Source: Candidatus Aminicenantota bacterium
GTDB lineage: Bacteria > Acidobacteriota > Aminicenantia > Aminicenantales > Aminicenantaceae
Reading direction: 5' to 3'
Length of the DNA: 21,221 bases
NCBI GenBank assembly: GCA_016926925.1
Contig: JAFGNQ010000349.1
Location: forward strand, 1 to 21,221
Shown piece after piece: positions 14,635 through 21,221 of the stretch. The position numbers and the translations under genes are program-made. The notes below the pieces were generated by a model. That model was given only the letters and a program-made list of their open reading frames with translations, was not told the DNA's origin and searched no databases. Each line of letters begins with the position of its first letter. The stretch's first letter is position 1.

Positions 14635-16752
14635 TTATGAGTTCCCTTTGAGGGCGGTGACCTTTTCCGAAACATCCCGATAGTCTGGATTCCAGGTCAG
14701 AACCTCTTTGTAAATCTTGGCCGCTTTATCTTTCTCATCCATATCTTCGAACAGCGCTCCAAGTTCATACTTCAGGGCATATGCCTGGTCGGAATCTTTT
14801 TCGGATACACCTTGAGCCTTTTCAAGCCATGTGACGGCTTCCTTGTAATCTTTTTTCTGCTTATAACAGAAGCTTATAACGCTGTAGCATTCCACTTCCA
14901 GAGTCTTGTCCCGGGCAGCCACCTTGCATTCCTCGATGGCCTCATCAAAAAGACCTTGCTCAAGAAATGCAATACCCAGATTGTAATGACTCTCGTAATC
15001 ATCCTTGTCGACTTTGTCCTCAAGTGCTTTGCGGAAATCGGCGACTATATCACTCAATGCTTTCTCTACGACAGTCGTATCTCCTCGAATCTGGTAACTG
15101 AGAGTGGCCTTGATGACCGTCAATTCTTTATCGATGACATCTGTAAGATCGTAGTATCGTTTTTCGTCAACTTCTTTGGTGATAATAGGAACAATATCCG
15201 TTTCAGCAAAAATATCCGCCGAGGTCACCCTCTCTTCTCCAACATCGTCGCCATAGAGATGGGAATCTCCCTCTTTTTCCTTATCTGCGATTTTTCCGAA
15301 GATTTGGGTTTCCTTACGAGTGACCTTTTCCACCCGAGTCGAAATTTCTCCGGCTTTGACCCCGGTCGGAATCATTTTTAATTTTTCAATTCTCTCGAGA
15401 ATTCGAGAATCCTCAGGGAATTTACTCCTCAAATTCTCGAGAATTCGTTTGGCGTTTCTGATCAAACCCTGCTCAACATAAAGCTCGGCTTGGGCCAAAG
15501 TGGCATCAATTGTGGATTGGGCCTCATCGAGTTGAACTGAAGTGACTGCGTCGCCTGAATCTTCCTCTAAAATTCCCATAGCTTTCTTCAGCTGCATGAA
15601 CTCGTACTTGTATTCTTCATTCTCTGGAAAAGTATGCAACAGCTCATTAAAGACGGCCAACATTTTTTCTCTCAGGTTATTCTTACGGTATTCTTCCAAA
15701 AGAACCATGCTGACCAGCTCGAAACTCTTCTTTTGATCTTGAGCTTTATAGATAGAAGCGAGTTTCGTAAGCGTCGGCAGATGTGCTTTTTTTGAAGCCA
15801 GAGTAAGGCCCAGCAAACCTATGGCCTTATCATACTTCTCTTTTCGCAACAGGGTGTCTGCCAAAGGTTCGAAATATTCAAATGCCTGATCAAGATCATT
15901 CTTGTGAATACAGATCCTTCCAAGTTTCACCCTCGCCTCGACTTCCTTTGGACGAATGGAGATGATCCGGGCAAATATTTTTTCGGCTTCCTTCAGGCTT
16001 TTATCTTCAAAGTGAAGATTTCCCAGTATGTAAAGTGCTCTTAAGTTATCTTTATCTTTCTCTAGAATTTCTTCAACCAGGTCCAACGCTTTCTTTTTTT
16101 TGTTCTCTCTCTTGAAAAGCTCGATCAGATTGGTGATGGTGCGTGAATGATCTTCCTTGAGTTCCTTGGCGCGGACAAGAATGTCGCCGGCTTCTTCGAG
16201 CTGGCCGTTCCGCATTTTGAATTCGGCGACTCTGTTGTACTCATCCAAAGCTTTTTCTATCAATTTCTCGCTCGTGTAAAGGTCTGCCAGTTTCAATCGC
16301 GATTCCGTATCATTCTTATCCAGTTTGAGAAGGTTTTCGTACATGGAGATAGCGTCTTTTGTGCGCATCAGGCCGGCCAGCCTCTGGGCCAAACTCAAGT
16401 ATTCCGATTTGGCCTCGGAAGAGAATCCTTGATCTCGGTAAAGAGTTGCCAATTTCTGGGAAGAATCGATGTCCTTCGGGTCCAGCCTCTTGATTCGTTT
16501 GTAAATGGCGATGGCCTTTGAGTACAGACCCTTGTCTTCGTAAAACTCGGCAATCCTTGAGAATTCTTCGACAGCCTTTTTTTTATCGTCGGCTTTGATG
16601 TAGAGATCGCCGAGGATGTTGCGTACGGCGATATCTTGGGCGTTTCCCTCTAAAAGCTTTCTGTATTCGGTGATGGCATCTTGGAGCCGACCTTTTTTTA
16701 TGTACTTTTCGGCTAGGGCTTCAATTTTCGCCCTGTCTGTTTTCGGACTCAT
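14635..16752 (-). CDS. Large cytoplasmic tetratricopeptide-repeat protein
   Basis: A 705-residue protein made largely of TPR helices, a scaffold for protein-protein contacts. Repeats run from about residue 10 to 395 (for example LGDLYIKADDKKKAVEEF at 48-65 and LGNLHFEDKSLKEAEKIF at 243-260). A charged, probably flexible linker covers roughly 400-560 and includes ITKEVDEKRYYDLTDVID. A second TPR block spans about 585-690. No signal peptide or membrane segment is visible. The start has GAGGGG six bases upstream, and its ATGA overlaps the rnhB stop by 4 bases, so it is probably translated with the ribosomal/tRNA-modification block upstream. The specific role is unknown. Similar TPR proteins occur with pili, motility and secretion genes, but none is present here. 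Confidence 0.8.
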   Translation of the reverse strand: MSPKTDRAKIEALAEKYIKKGRLQDAITEYRKLLEGNAQDIAVRNILGDLYIKADDKKKAVEEFSRIAEFYEDKGLYSKAIAIYKRIKRLDPKDIDSSQKLATLYRDQGFSSEAKSEYLSLAQRLAGLMRTKDAISMYENLLKLDKNDTESRLKLADLYTSEKLIEKALDEYNRVAEFKMRNGQLEEAGDILVRAKELKEDHSRTITNLIELFKRENKKKKALDLVEEILEKDKDNLRALYILGNLHFEDKSLKEAEKIFARIISIRPKEVEARVKLGRICIHKNDLDQAFEYFEPLADTLLRKEKYDKAIGLLGLTLASKKAHLPTLTKLASIYKAQDQKKSFELVSMVLLEEYRKNNLREKMLAVFNELLHTFPENEEYKYEFMQLKKAMGILEEDSGDAVTSVQLDEAQSTIDATLAQAELYVEQGLIRNAKRILENLRSKFPEDSRILERIEKLKMIPTGVKAGEISTRVEKVTRKETQIFGKIADKEKEGDSHLYGDDVGEERVTSADIFAETDIVPIITKEVDEKRYYDLTDVIDKELTVIKATLSYQIRGDTTVVEKALSDIVADFRKALEDKVDKDDYESHYNLGIAFLEQGLFDEAIEECKVAARDKTLEVECYSVISFCYKQKKDYKEAVTWLEKAQGVSEKDSDQAYALKYELGALFEDMDEKDKAAKIYKEVLTWNPDYRDVSEKVTALKGNS

Positions 16753-17369
16753 ATTTTCCCCTCAAGGTTAAAAGAGCGCCGGTGCAAAGCGCTGGGTCCC
16801 AACTCACGGAGTGCCTTGAAATGCTCGTTCGTGCCGTATCCCTTATTTTTAATAAGGGCATATCCATGGAAAACAGAGTCCAAACGGACGATCATCTCAT
16901 CTCTGAAAACCTTGGCAACGATGGAAGCCGCTGCGATCGAAATGCTCTTTTGATCACCTTTGAGTACATGCATCTGAGGATAATTTACATCATTAAGCCT
17001 GAATCCGTCAACTAATAGAAAATCCGGGTTCTGCGGCATACTCGCGAATGCTCGTTTCATGGCCTCCAAAGACGCCCAATGAATATTTTTTCTATCGATT
17101 TCTCTATGAGATGCCAAGCCAATGCCCACAGCTTCAGCGGAATCCACGATCTGTTTGGCGAGTCTCGTTCGTTTAGTCGGAGAAAGACGTTTGGAGTCCT
17201 TAACTTCCTTCAACCAATCGGCCAACCGTCTTTGGATTAGAGACTGGGAAAAGATGACGGAAGCGGCAACCACCGGACCGAAGAGTGCTCCTCTCCCTAC
17301 CTCGTCCAGGCCTGCTATGGCTTTAAATCCCGCTTGGCTGATTTCTCTCTCGATCTGAAAATCGGGCAC
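16749..17369 (-). CDS. rnhB: Ribonuclease HII
   Basis: Type 2 RNase H that cuts RNA in RNA-DNA hybrids and single ribonucleotides misincorporated in DNA, 206 residues. The catalytic acidic residues are visible: Asp22-Glu23 in LDEVGRG, Asp121 in LLVDG and Asp157 in FRDE. DSKRLSPTKR at 58-67, GDQKSISIAAASIVAKVFRD at 138-157 and KGYGT at 176-180 are diagnostic. The GTG start at 17369 is the first possible start, because the rplS stop codon lies in the same frame 24 bases upstream. It has only a weak ribosome binding site, which suggests coupling to rplS translation. Confidence 0.95.
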   Translation of the reverse strand: MPDFQIEREISQAGFKAIAGLDEVGRGALFGPVVAASVIFSQSLIQRRLADWLKEVKDSKRLSPTKRTRLAKQIVDSAEAVGIGLASHREIDRKNIHWASLEAMKRAFASMPQNPDFLLVDGFRLNDVNYPQMHVLKGDQKSISIAAASIVAKVFRDEMIVRLDSVFHGYALIKNKGYGTNEHFKALRELGPSALHRRSFNLEGKI

Positions 17370-17393
17370 GTCACCGGCCTGACAAAAGTCCTG

Positions 17394-17735
17394 CTACCGC
17401 GCTTCTTTAATCCGTGCGGCCTTTCCTCTCAATTTCCGAAGGTAATACAGTTTTGCTTGTCTTACTTTTCCCTTGCGTACGACTTCAATTTTACTTACCA
17501 TCTTGGAATTCAAAGGAAAGATTCTTTCGACTCCGATACCAAAGGAGACCTTCCTCACGGTGAAGGTCGCTCTCACGCCGGAGCCTTTTTTGGCAATGAC
17601 ATCACCCCTAAAGATTTGTATTCTTTCTTTCTCCCCTTCTCGGATGACAACATGCACCTTGACTGTATCTCCCACCTCGAAAGAAGCCCCTTCTCCTTTG
17701 ATTTGTTTTTTGTCAACCAATTCAATCAGGTTCAT
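17394..17735 (-). CDS. rplS: 50S ribosomal protein L19
   Basis: Large-subunit protein at the 30S-50S interface, 113 residues, normal length. [21 protein letters not shown] and the block [20 protein letters not shown] followed by ERIFPLNSK are the L19 signatures, and the basic tail [17 protein letters not shown] is typical. The ATG is 3 bases beyond the trmD stop, and its AAGGAAGG ribosome binding site lies inside the trmD 3' end. This matches the common trmD-rplS arrangement. Confidence 0.97.
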   Translation of the reverse strand: MNLIELVDKKQIKGEGASFEVGDTVKVHVVIREGEKERIQIFRGDVIAKKGSGVRATFTVRKVSFGIGVERIFPLNSKMVSKIEVVRKGKVRQAKLYYLRKLRGKAARIKEAR

Positions 17736-17738
17736 CGC

Positions 17739-18473
17739 TCAATCCTTCCTTTCCCGCAATTTTTCATCTAGCGTTCTCTTTTTCCCCGGAGAAATACGGT
17801 TTTTCCCCACCAAATCCGGTCTCATCACTGCTGTTTTCTCCAAGGCTTTTTTTTTTCGCCAGCTCTCAATTTTATTATGATCACCGGAAAAAAGAATTTC
17901 CGGAACTTGCATAGATCTAAAATCACGTGGTCGGGTGTACTGAGGATGATCCAACAGCCTATCGAAAAATGAGTCTTCTTGAACGGATTTTATCTTTCCC
18001 ACCACTCTGGGGATGAATCGTGATACGGCATCTACGAGAACTACCGCCGCAGGTTCACCTCCTGTCAGCACATAGTCGCCAATAGAAACCTCATGCGTCG
18101 CTAAAAAGTCGTTCACTCTTTCATCCACTCCTTCGTAGCGCCCGCAGATAATGCAAATCTGCGGAACCGAAGCAAATTCTTTCGCCAATCTGGAATCAAA
18201 CCTCCTGCCTTGCGGGGAGAGCAGAACAACGGGGGACTCCTTTGTGACCCTGATTGTTTCGACAGCCGAAAAAATCGGCTCAGGTTTCAACACCATCCCC
18301 TGCTTCCCGCCGAAAGGTCGGTCATCTACCTGTCGATGCTTACCGGGTGCGAAAGCACGCAAATCATGAATCTTAATCTCGATTATGCCTTTCTCCAGTG
18401 CCTTCCCTATGACTCCTCCGGAAAAAACACTTCCGAACATCTGCGGAAAGATAGTAATTATATCAAATCTCAT
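17739..18473 (-). CDS. trmD: tRNA (guanine-37-N1)-methyltransferase
   Basis: SAM-dependent SPOUT methyltransferase that makes m1G37 next to the anticodon and prevents +1 frameshifting, 244 residues. The trefoil-knot motifs are LSPQGRRF (85-92), GRYEGVDERV (111-120) and SIGDYVLTGGE (130-140), and the N-terminus MRFDIITIFPQMF is standard. The DDRPFGGKQGMVLKPEP segment has Lys-Gln where most family members have Gly-Pro or similar, a mild deviation. The ATG lies within the 3' end of rimM, overlapping by 11 bases, so translation of trmD probably depends on ribosomes finishing rimM. Confidence 0.96.
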   Translation of the reverse strand: MRFDIITIFPQMFGSVFSGGVIGKALEKGIIEIKIHDLRAFAPGKHRQVDDRPFGGKQGMVLKPEPIFSAVETIRVTKESPVVLLSPQGRRFDSRLAKEFASVPQICIICGRYEGVDERVNDFLATHEVSIGDYVLTGGEPAAVVLVDAVSRFIPRVVGKIKSVQEDSFFDRLLDHPQYTRPRDFRSMQVPEILFSGDHNKIESWRKKKALEKTAVMRPDLVGKNRISPGKKRTLDEKLRERKD

Positions 18474-18970
18474 TTATCTCTAAAAGTCCTTCCGGCGGGT
18501 CGATGACGACTTCCTTCTTCTGCAAATTGACCTCAATACATATTTCCCGAGTGAAGGGAACAAGAATCTCGGCTCCGCCTCGATCGACAACCAAGAGATC
18601 GTTGTTTCTGATGGCCACACAATCTTTGACGCGGCCTATCACGGTTCTCGTCAAGCTTAGAACAGAACAGCCGATGAGTTGAAAAAGGTAAAAATGCCCT
18701 CTCTCTAAGCGGGATAAATCTTCCTCAGGAATCAGACATTCCTGGTGCGCGAGTTCCTTTGCTTGGGTGAGGGTTTCGATCCCCTCAAGTTTTATGATGT
18801 AGAAATTCTTGTAGGGACGCAGAGACTCGACACGAAACTCTTTGAGAACTCCTTCTTTACTGAGGAATACCCTTGAAAAAAAAAGGCTTTTCCGCCTTTT
18901 GGGAAAGGAGCGCCAATCTCAACTCTCCTTTCTTTCCCTGACTCTTTAAAAGTTTTCCTATAATTATCAA
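18463..18970 (-). CDS. rimM: Ribosome maturation factor RimM, interrupted by a one-base frameshift
   Basis: RimM assists late 30S head assembly and binds S19. The N-terminal part starts at TTG (18970), one base after the khpA stop, and reads IIIGKLLKSQGKKGELRLAL, matching the family's I-G-K-I-x-x-x-x-G-x-x-G-E-L-x-V opening. The second part, in another frame, begins RVFLSKEG and continues through LSRLERGHFYLFQLIGCSV (the conserved domain junction) and the PRC-barrel NNDLLVVDRGGAEILVPF, ending at 18463. The frames meet at a run of nine T on the minus strand (18876-18884). With eight T the protein is continuous at 168 residues, the usual RimM length. As written, the first frame stops at 18857-18859 after 37 residues. 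Sequencing error, mutation or slippage are all possible. Confidence 0.85.
18876..18900 (-). promoter_or_regulatory. Intrinsic-terminator-like hairpin with U9 tail inside rimM
   Basis: On the minus strand AAAAGGC (18894-18900), loop GGAAAA and GCCTTTT (18881-18887) form a 7-bp stem, and the T run continues without a break to 18876. That is the layout of an intrinsic terminator or attenuator, though only three pairs are G-C. It lies within the coding sequence and exactly at the frame change. It could act as an attenuator before trmD-rplS, as a transcriptional slippage signal, or be coincidental. Confidence 0.5.
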
Positions 18971-18971
18971 A

Positions 18972-19208
18972 TTAGTTTTTTTCAATGATCTCGAGATTGA
19001 ATCTCCTTTTCAGCTTCATCCCGGCGGCACCGAGAATCACCCTGATAGCCCGTGCAGTCCTGCCTTGCTTACCGATGACTTTCCCTAGATCTTCCTGAGC
19101 GACCTTGAGTTCCAATATTGAAGTTTGCTCTCCCTCCAATTGGGATACCTGAACTTTGTCTGGATTGTCAACTAATGATTTGGCAATCATTTCAACGAGT
19201 TCTTTCAC
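18972..19208 (-). CDS. khpA: KH-domain RNA-binding protein KhpA
   Basis: A 78-residue single KH-domain protein, which in other bacteria pairs with KhpB/Jag as an RNA-binding regulator. The nucleic-acid-binding GxxG loop is [12 protein letters not shown] at about 45-56, with [12 protein letters not shown] before it. The GTG start at 19208 has a near-perfect TAAGGAGG Shine-Dalgarno five bases upstream. It sits between rpsP (21 bp) and rimM (1 bp), the conserved position for this gene. Confidence 0.93.
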   Translation of the reverse strand: MKELVEMIAKSLVDNPDKVQVSQLEGEQTSILELKVAQEDLGKVIGKQGRTARAIRVILGAAGMKLKRRFNLEIIEKN

Positions 19209-19229
19209 TGTAACCTCCTTATTGTTTTG

Positions 19230-19484
19230 TTAATCGGAAAGTTTTTCTAATTTCATAACTTTATGTATGAGTGATTGAACAGTTTTGGACGCTTGAGCAC
19301 CTCTTTCCAGCCAATAATTTACTTTTTCCATATCAATTTGTATATCCGGGGGTTCTTTAAGGGGATCGTAGTACCCTACTATATCCTTGGATTTACTCTC
19401 ACGAGGCTTCCTAGAATCGGTGACAATAATCCTGTAGAACGGCCGTTTTTTTGCTCCCAATCGCATCAATCTAATTGCTACCAT
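19230..19484 (-). CDS. rpsP: 30S ribosomal protein S16
   Basis: Small-subunit assembly protein, 84 residues, normal length. MVAIRLMRLGAKKRPFYRII at the N-terminus and DSRKPRESKSKDIVGYYDP are the S16 signatures. It is the first gene after the strong promoter at 19519-19547. The ribosome binding site before the ATG is weak (GAG about 11 bases away). Confidence 0.97.
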   Translation of the reverse strand: MVAIRLMRLGAKKRPFYRIIVTDSRKPRESKSKDIVGYYDPLKEPPDIQIDMEKVNYWLERGAQASKTVQSLIHKVMKLEKLSD

Positions 19485-19518
19485 GATTGCATCGCTCTTT
19501 CAGTGAATTAAAAGAAAA

Positions 19519-19547
19519 AATATAGCTGAAATTTGGAACTAAGTCAA
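19519..19547 (-). promoter_or_regulatory. Strong sigma-70-type promoter of the rpsP operon
   Basis: On the minus strand TTGACT (19542-19547) and TATATT (19519-19524) are separated by 17 bases, each matching five of six consensus bases. The leader to the rpsP ATG would be about 28 bases. It separates rpsP and downstream genes from ffh. Confidence 0.7.
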
Positions 19548-19558
19548 CTGATTTGATA

Positions 19559-19572
19559 GGAACACATGTTCC
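19559..19572. promoter_or_regulatory. GAAC-N4-GTTC palindrome upstream of the rpsP promoter
   Basis: GGAACA and TGTTCC form a perfect dyad around CA, twelve bases upstream of the -35 element. The core GAAC-N4-GTTC equals the LexA (SOS) box known from Firmicutes and Actinobacteria. No other LexA-regulated gene is in the window, so this is a candidate operator only. Confidence 0.35.
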
Positions 19573-19614
19573 GGTAAATGCTTGAATAAGATCTATTTTA
19601 TTGATTCCACTTAA

Positions 19615-19637
19615 ATTAGGAATATTTCCAACCTAAT
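19615..19637 (-). terminator. Weak hairpin downstream of ffh
   Basis: On the minus strand ATTAGG and CCTAAT form a 6-bp stem around an 11-base loop, followed by TT only. It lies about 45 bases after the ffh stop and before the rpsP promoter. The short T tract makes it a weak terminator candidate. Confidence 0.3.
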
Positions 19638-19681
19638 GAGAGACCAAGAGGATAACGCCGTCAAGGCAAACTCCGTCAATG

Positions 19682-21007
19682 TTATGCAGGAAATGAAGAG
19701 AGGAACTTTTTAAATTGCGATCTTTTCATCATCTTCTTCATCTCGAAAAACTGTTTCAGCAACTGATTGACTTCTGAGACGGGGCGGCCGCTCCCCCTCG
19801 CAATACGCTTCCGCCGACTTCCGTCTATGATTTTGGGATTCTCTCTTTCCCTTCGGGTCATAGAGCCGATGATGGCTTCGAAATAAATAATCCTCTTGTC
19901 ATCGACCTCCATTTTAGACAGATTCTTGAAGGCCCCTGCTGTGGGCAACATATTCAAGAACTGTGACATAGAGCCCATGCGTTTCAGCTGACTCAACTGC
20001 TTCCGGAAGTCTTCCAACGTAAATTCTTGAGAGCGAAGCTTTTTTGCCAATTCTTCTGCCTCTTTCAAATCCGTCTCGCGCTCCGCCTTCTCAATGAGAC
20101 CCAGGACATCTCCCATGCCGAGAATTCTAGAGGCCATTCGGTCCGGGTGAAAGATTTCGAGATTCTCGAATTTTTCACCGACGCCGATAAATTTAATCGG
20201 TTTTCCTGTGACGGTGACAATGGATAAGGCAGCTCCTCCTCTGGCATCCCCATCCAGTTTTGTCAGGATGATGGAGGTAAGTCCGATTTTTTCTTCGAAT
20301 TGCTGGGCACTTCTGACCGCATCCTGCCCGGTCATCGCATCTCCGACATAAATCACTTCGGTCGGATCAAGCGCGTCTCTCACCAACTTGAGTTCGTTCA
20401 TGAGTTCATCATCCACATGAAGACGGCCTGCAGTGTCCACAATCAACGTGTCATAATTTCCGCTCTTTGTCTGATTGATCACATCTTCCAATGCTTTTTC
20501 GGGTTTTTCCATCTGCGTCGTGGACAGTTCGTGGAACGAAAGGTTCAGCGTTTCCGAAATCATTTTCAACTGGTCCTGCGCCGCAGGCCTTTTAAGATCG
20601 AAAGAAACAAGAAGGGGATTTTTCCCCTGGTTGCGTGCCCACCTGGCCAGTTTGCCACAGGACGTCGTTTTCCCCGAGCCTTGCAGTCCGACCAGCATCC
20701 ATATGGATGGTGGAGGACTCGAATAAACCGGTTTATGCGTCTCTTTGCCGAGCATTGCCGTCAGTTCGTCGCGAACGATTCTAATAACGTGCTGAGATGG
20801 GGTAAGACTTTGCATAATCTCTTCATTCAAGGCCTTCTCTTTGATCCGTGACTCGAAATCTTTAACCACCCTGTAGTTGACATCGGCCTCGAGAAAAGCC
20901 ATGCGGATCATTTTCAAGGCTTCGGCCATGTTCTTCTCGGTAATTTTAACCTCTCCCCTCAGAAACTTGGCCACTTTCTGTAGTCTTTCGGACAATTGTT
21001 CTAACAT
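19682..21007 (-). CDS. ffh: Signal recognition particle protein Ffh (SRP54)
   Basis: GTPase of the signal recognition particle, which binds 4.5S RNA and signal sequences and delivers nascent membrane proteins to FtsY. It has 441 residues. The N-domain (about 1-85) is followed by the G domain with P-loop GLQGSGKTT (107-115), DLKRPAAQDQL (137-147), VDTAGR, and TKLDGDARGG. The C-terminal methionine-containing M domain carries the RNA-binding SRRKRIARGSG block and a methionine-rich helix, EMKKMMKRSQF. The ATG at 21007 has GAGAGGG (21016-21022) eight bases upstream. It precedes the rpsP block on the same strand, a conserved arrangement. Confidence 0.97.
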   Translation of the reverse strand: MLEQLSERLQKVAKFLRGEVKITEKNMAEALKMIRMAFLEADVNYRVVKDFESRIKEKALNEEIMQSLTPSQHVIRIVRDELTAMLGKETHKPVYSSPPPSIWMLVGLQGSGKTTSCGKLARWARNQGKNPLLVSFDLKRPAAQDQLKMISETLNLSFHELSTTQMEKPEKALEDVINQTKSGNYDTLIVDTAGRLHVDDELMNELKLVRDALDPTEVIYVGDAMTGQDAVRSAQQFEEKIGLTSIILTKLDGDARGGAALSIVTVTGKPIKFIGVGEKFENLEIFHPDRMASRILGMGDVLGLIEKAERETDLKEAEELAKKLRSQEFTLEDFRKQLSQLKRMGSMSQFLNMLPTAGAFKNLSKMEVDDKRIIYFEAIIGSMTRRERENPKIIDGSRRKRIARGSGRPVSEVNQLLKQFFEMKKMMKRSQFKKFLSSFPA

Positions 21008-21041
21008 TGTTCAAGCCCTCTCGTTTTTGTAGGCAACACCT

Positions 21042-21071
21042 ATGCTAAGATATCCATCGACTCCAAGTCAA
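21042..21071 (-). promoter_or_regulatory. Candidate promoter of ffh
   Basis: On the minus strand TTGACT (21066-21071) and TAGCAT (21042-21047) lie 18 bases apart. Transcription would begin about 28 bases before the ffh ATG, and the -35 sequence is identical to that of the rpsP promoter. Confidence 0.5.
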
Positions 21072-21221
21072 TGCTTCTCAGTTCACAACACCTCCGATAC
21101 CACGAACTTCAAAAAGCTTGTAAGGAGGCCTACTCGGCCTGGTTTGTATTCCCGTTTCCGCGATAGAGCGGCCAAGATGGAAGATGAGAGCAAATCAACG
21201 TTCGCTTGCGTCGCATGGCGG

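Noticed and set aside
21080..21220. Minus-strand open frame upstream of ffh, and a plus-strand ATG at 21177 open to the window edge
   Set aside because: Both are short and run off the window edge, with no recognisable motif and no clear ribosome binding site. They cannot be supported from this window.

Overview
The window reads as a chromosomal housekeeping region of a diderm (Gram-negative type) bacterium. The evidence is a membrane-anchored PpiD/SurA-type periplasmic chaperone, lipopolysaccharide-style glycosyltransferases, a sigma-54 activator, and the conserved ffh/rpsP/khpA/rimM/trmD/rplS/rnhB translation block. Base composition looks moderate and no phage, IS, CRISPR, tRNA or rRNA signal was found. 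The lineage cannot be fixed by reading. The gene mix would fit an Acidobacteriota/Aminicenantes-like or other deep-branching environmental bacterium, and that is only an impression.

Left arm (1-6139, + strand): the 3' end of an unidentified gene, then a tightly packed rpsA - HU - HIT-hydrolase unit with overlapping or abutting stops and starts, then an acyl-CoA dehydrogenase and a PpiD-like chaperone. The PpiD gene converges on a minus-strand PlsC-like acyltransferase only 7 bp away, with a perfect hairpin across the junction.

Middle (6906-14350): a 369-bp divergent intergenic region separates the acyltransferase from an isoaspartyl dipeptidase plus NhaC-family transporter pair, which is probably a peptide/amino-acid salvage unit. 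This pair converges on a minus-strand set that encodes a small zinc-knuckle-like protein (possibly leaderless), a GT4 glycosyltransferase and a GT87-like integral-membrane glycosyltransferase. Upstream of these on the same strand is an orphan sigma-54 activator with a cysteine-rich N-terminal sensor region.

Right arm (14635-21071, - strand): ffh with its own promoter, then, from a second and stronger promoter, rpsP - khpA - rimM - trmD - rplS - rnhB - a large TPR protein. Most junctions here overlap or are a few bases long, so the genes are probably co-transcribed and translationally coupled.

The most unusual observation is in rimM. It is not one open frame as sequenced. A complete 168-residue RimM appears only if one base of a nine-base T run (minus strand) is dropped, and that run is the tail of a hairpin that looks like an intrinsic terminator inside the coding sequence. 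It could be a sequencing or assembly error, a real mutation, or a slippage/attenuation element controlling trmD-rplS and the downstream genes. Apart from this I see no clearly novel multi-gene system.
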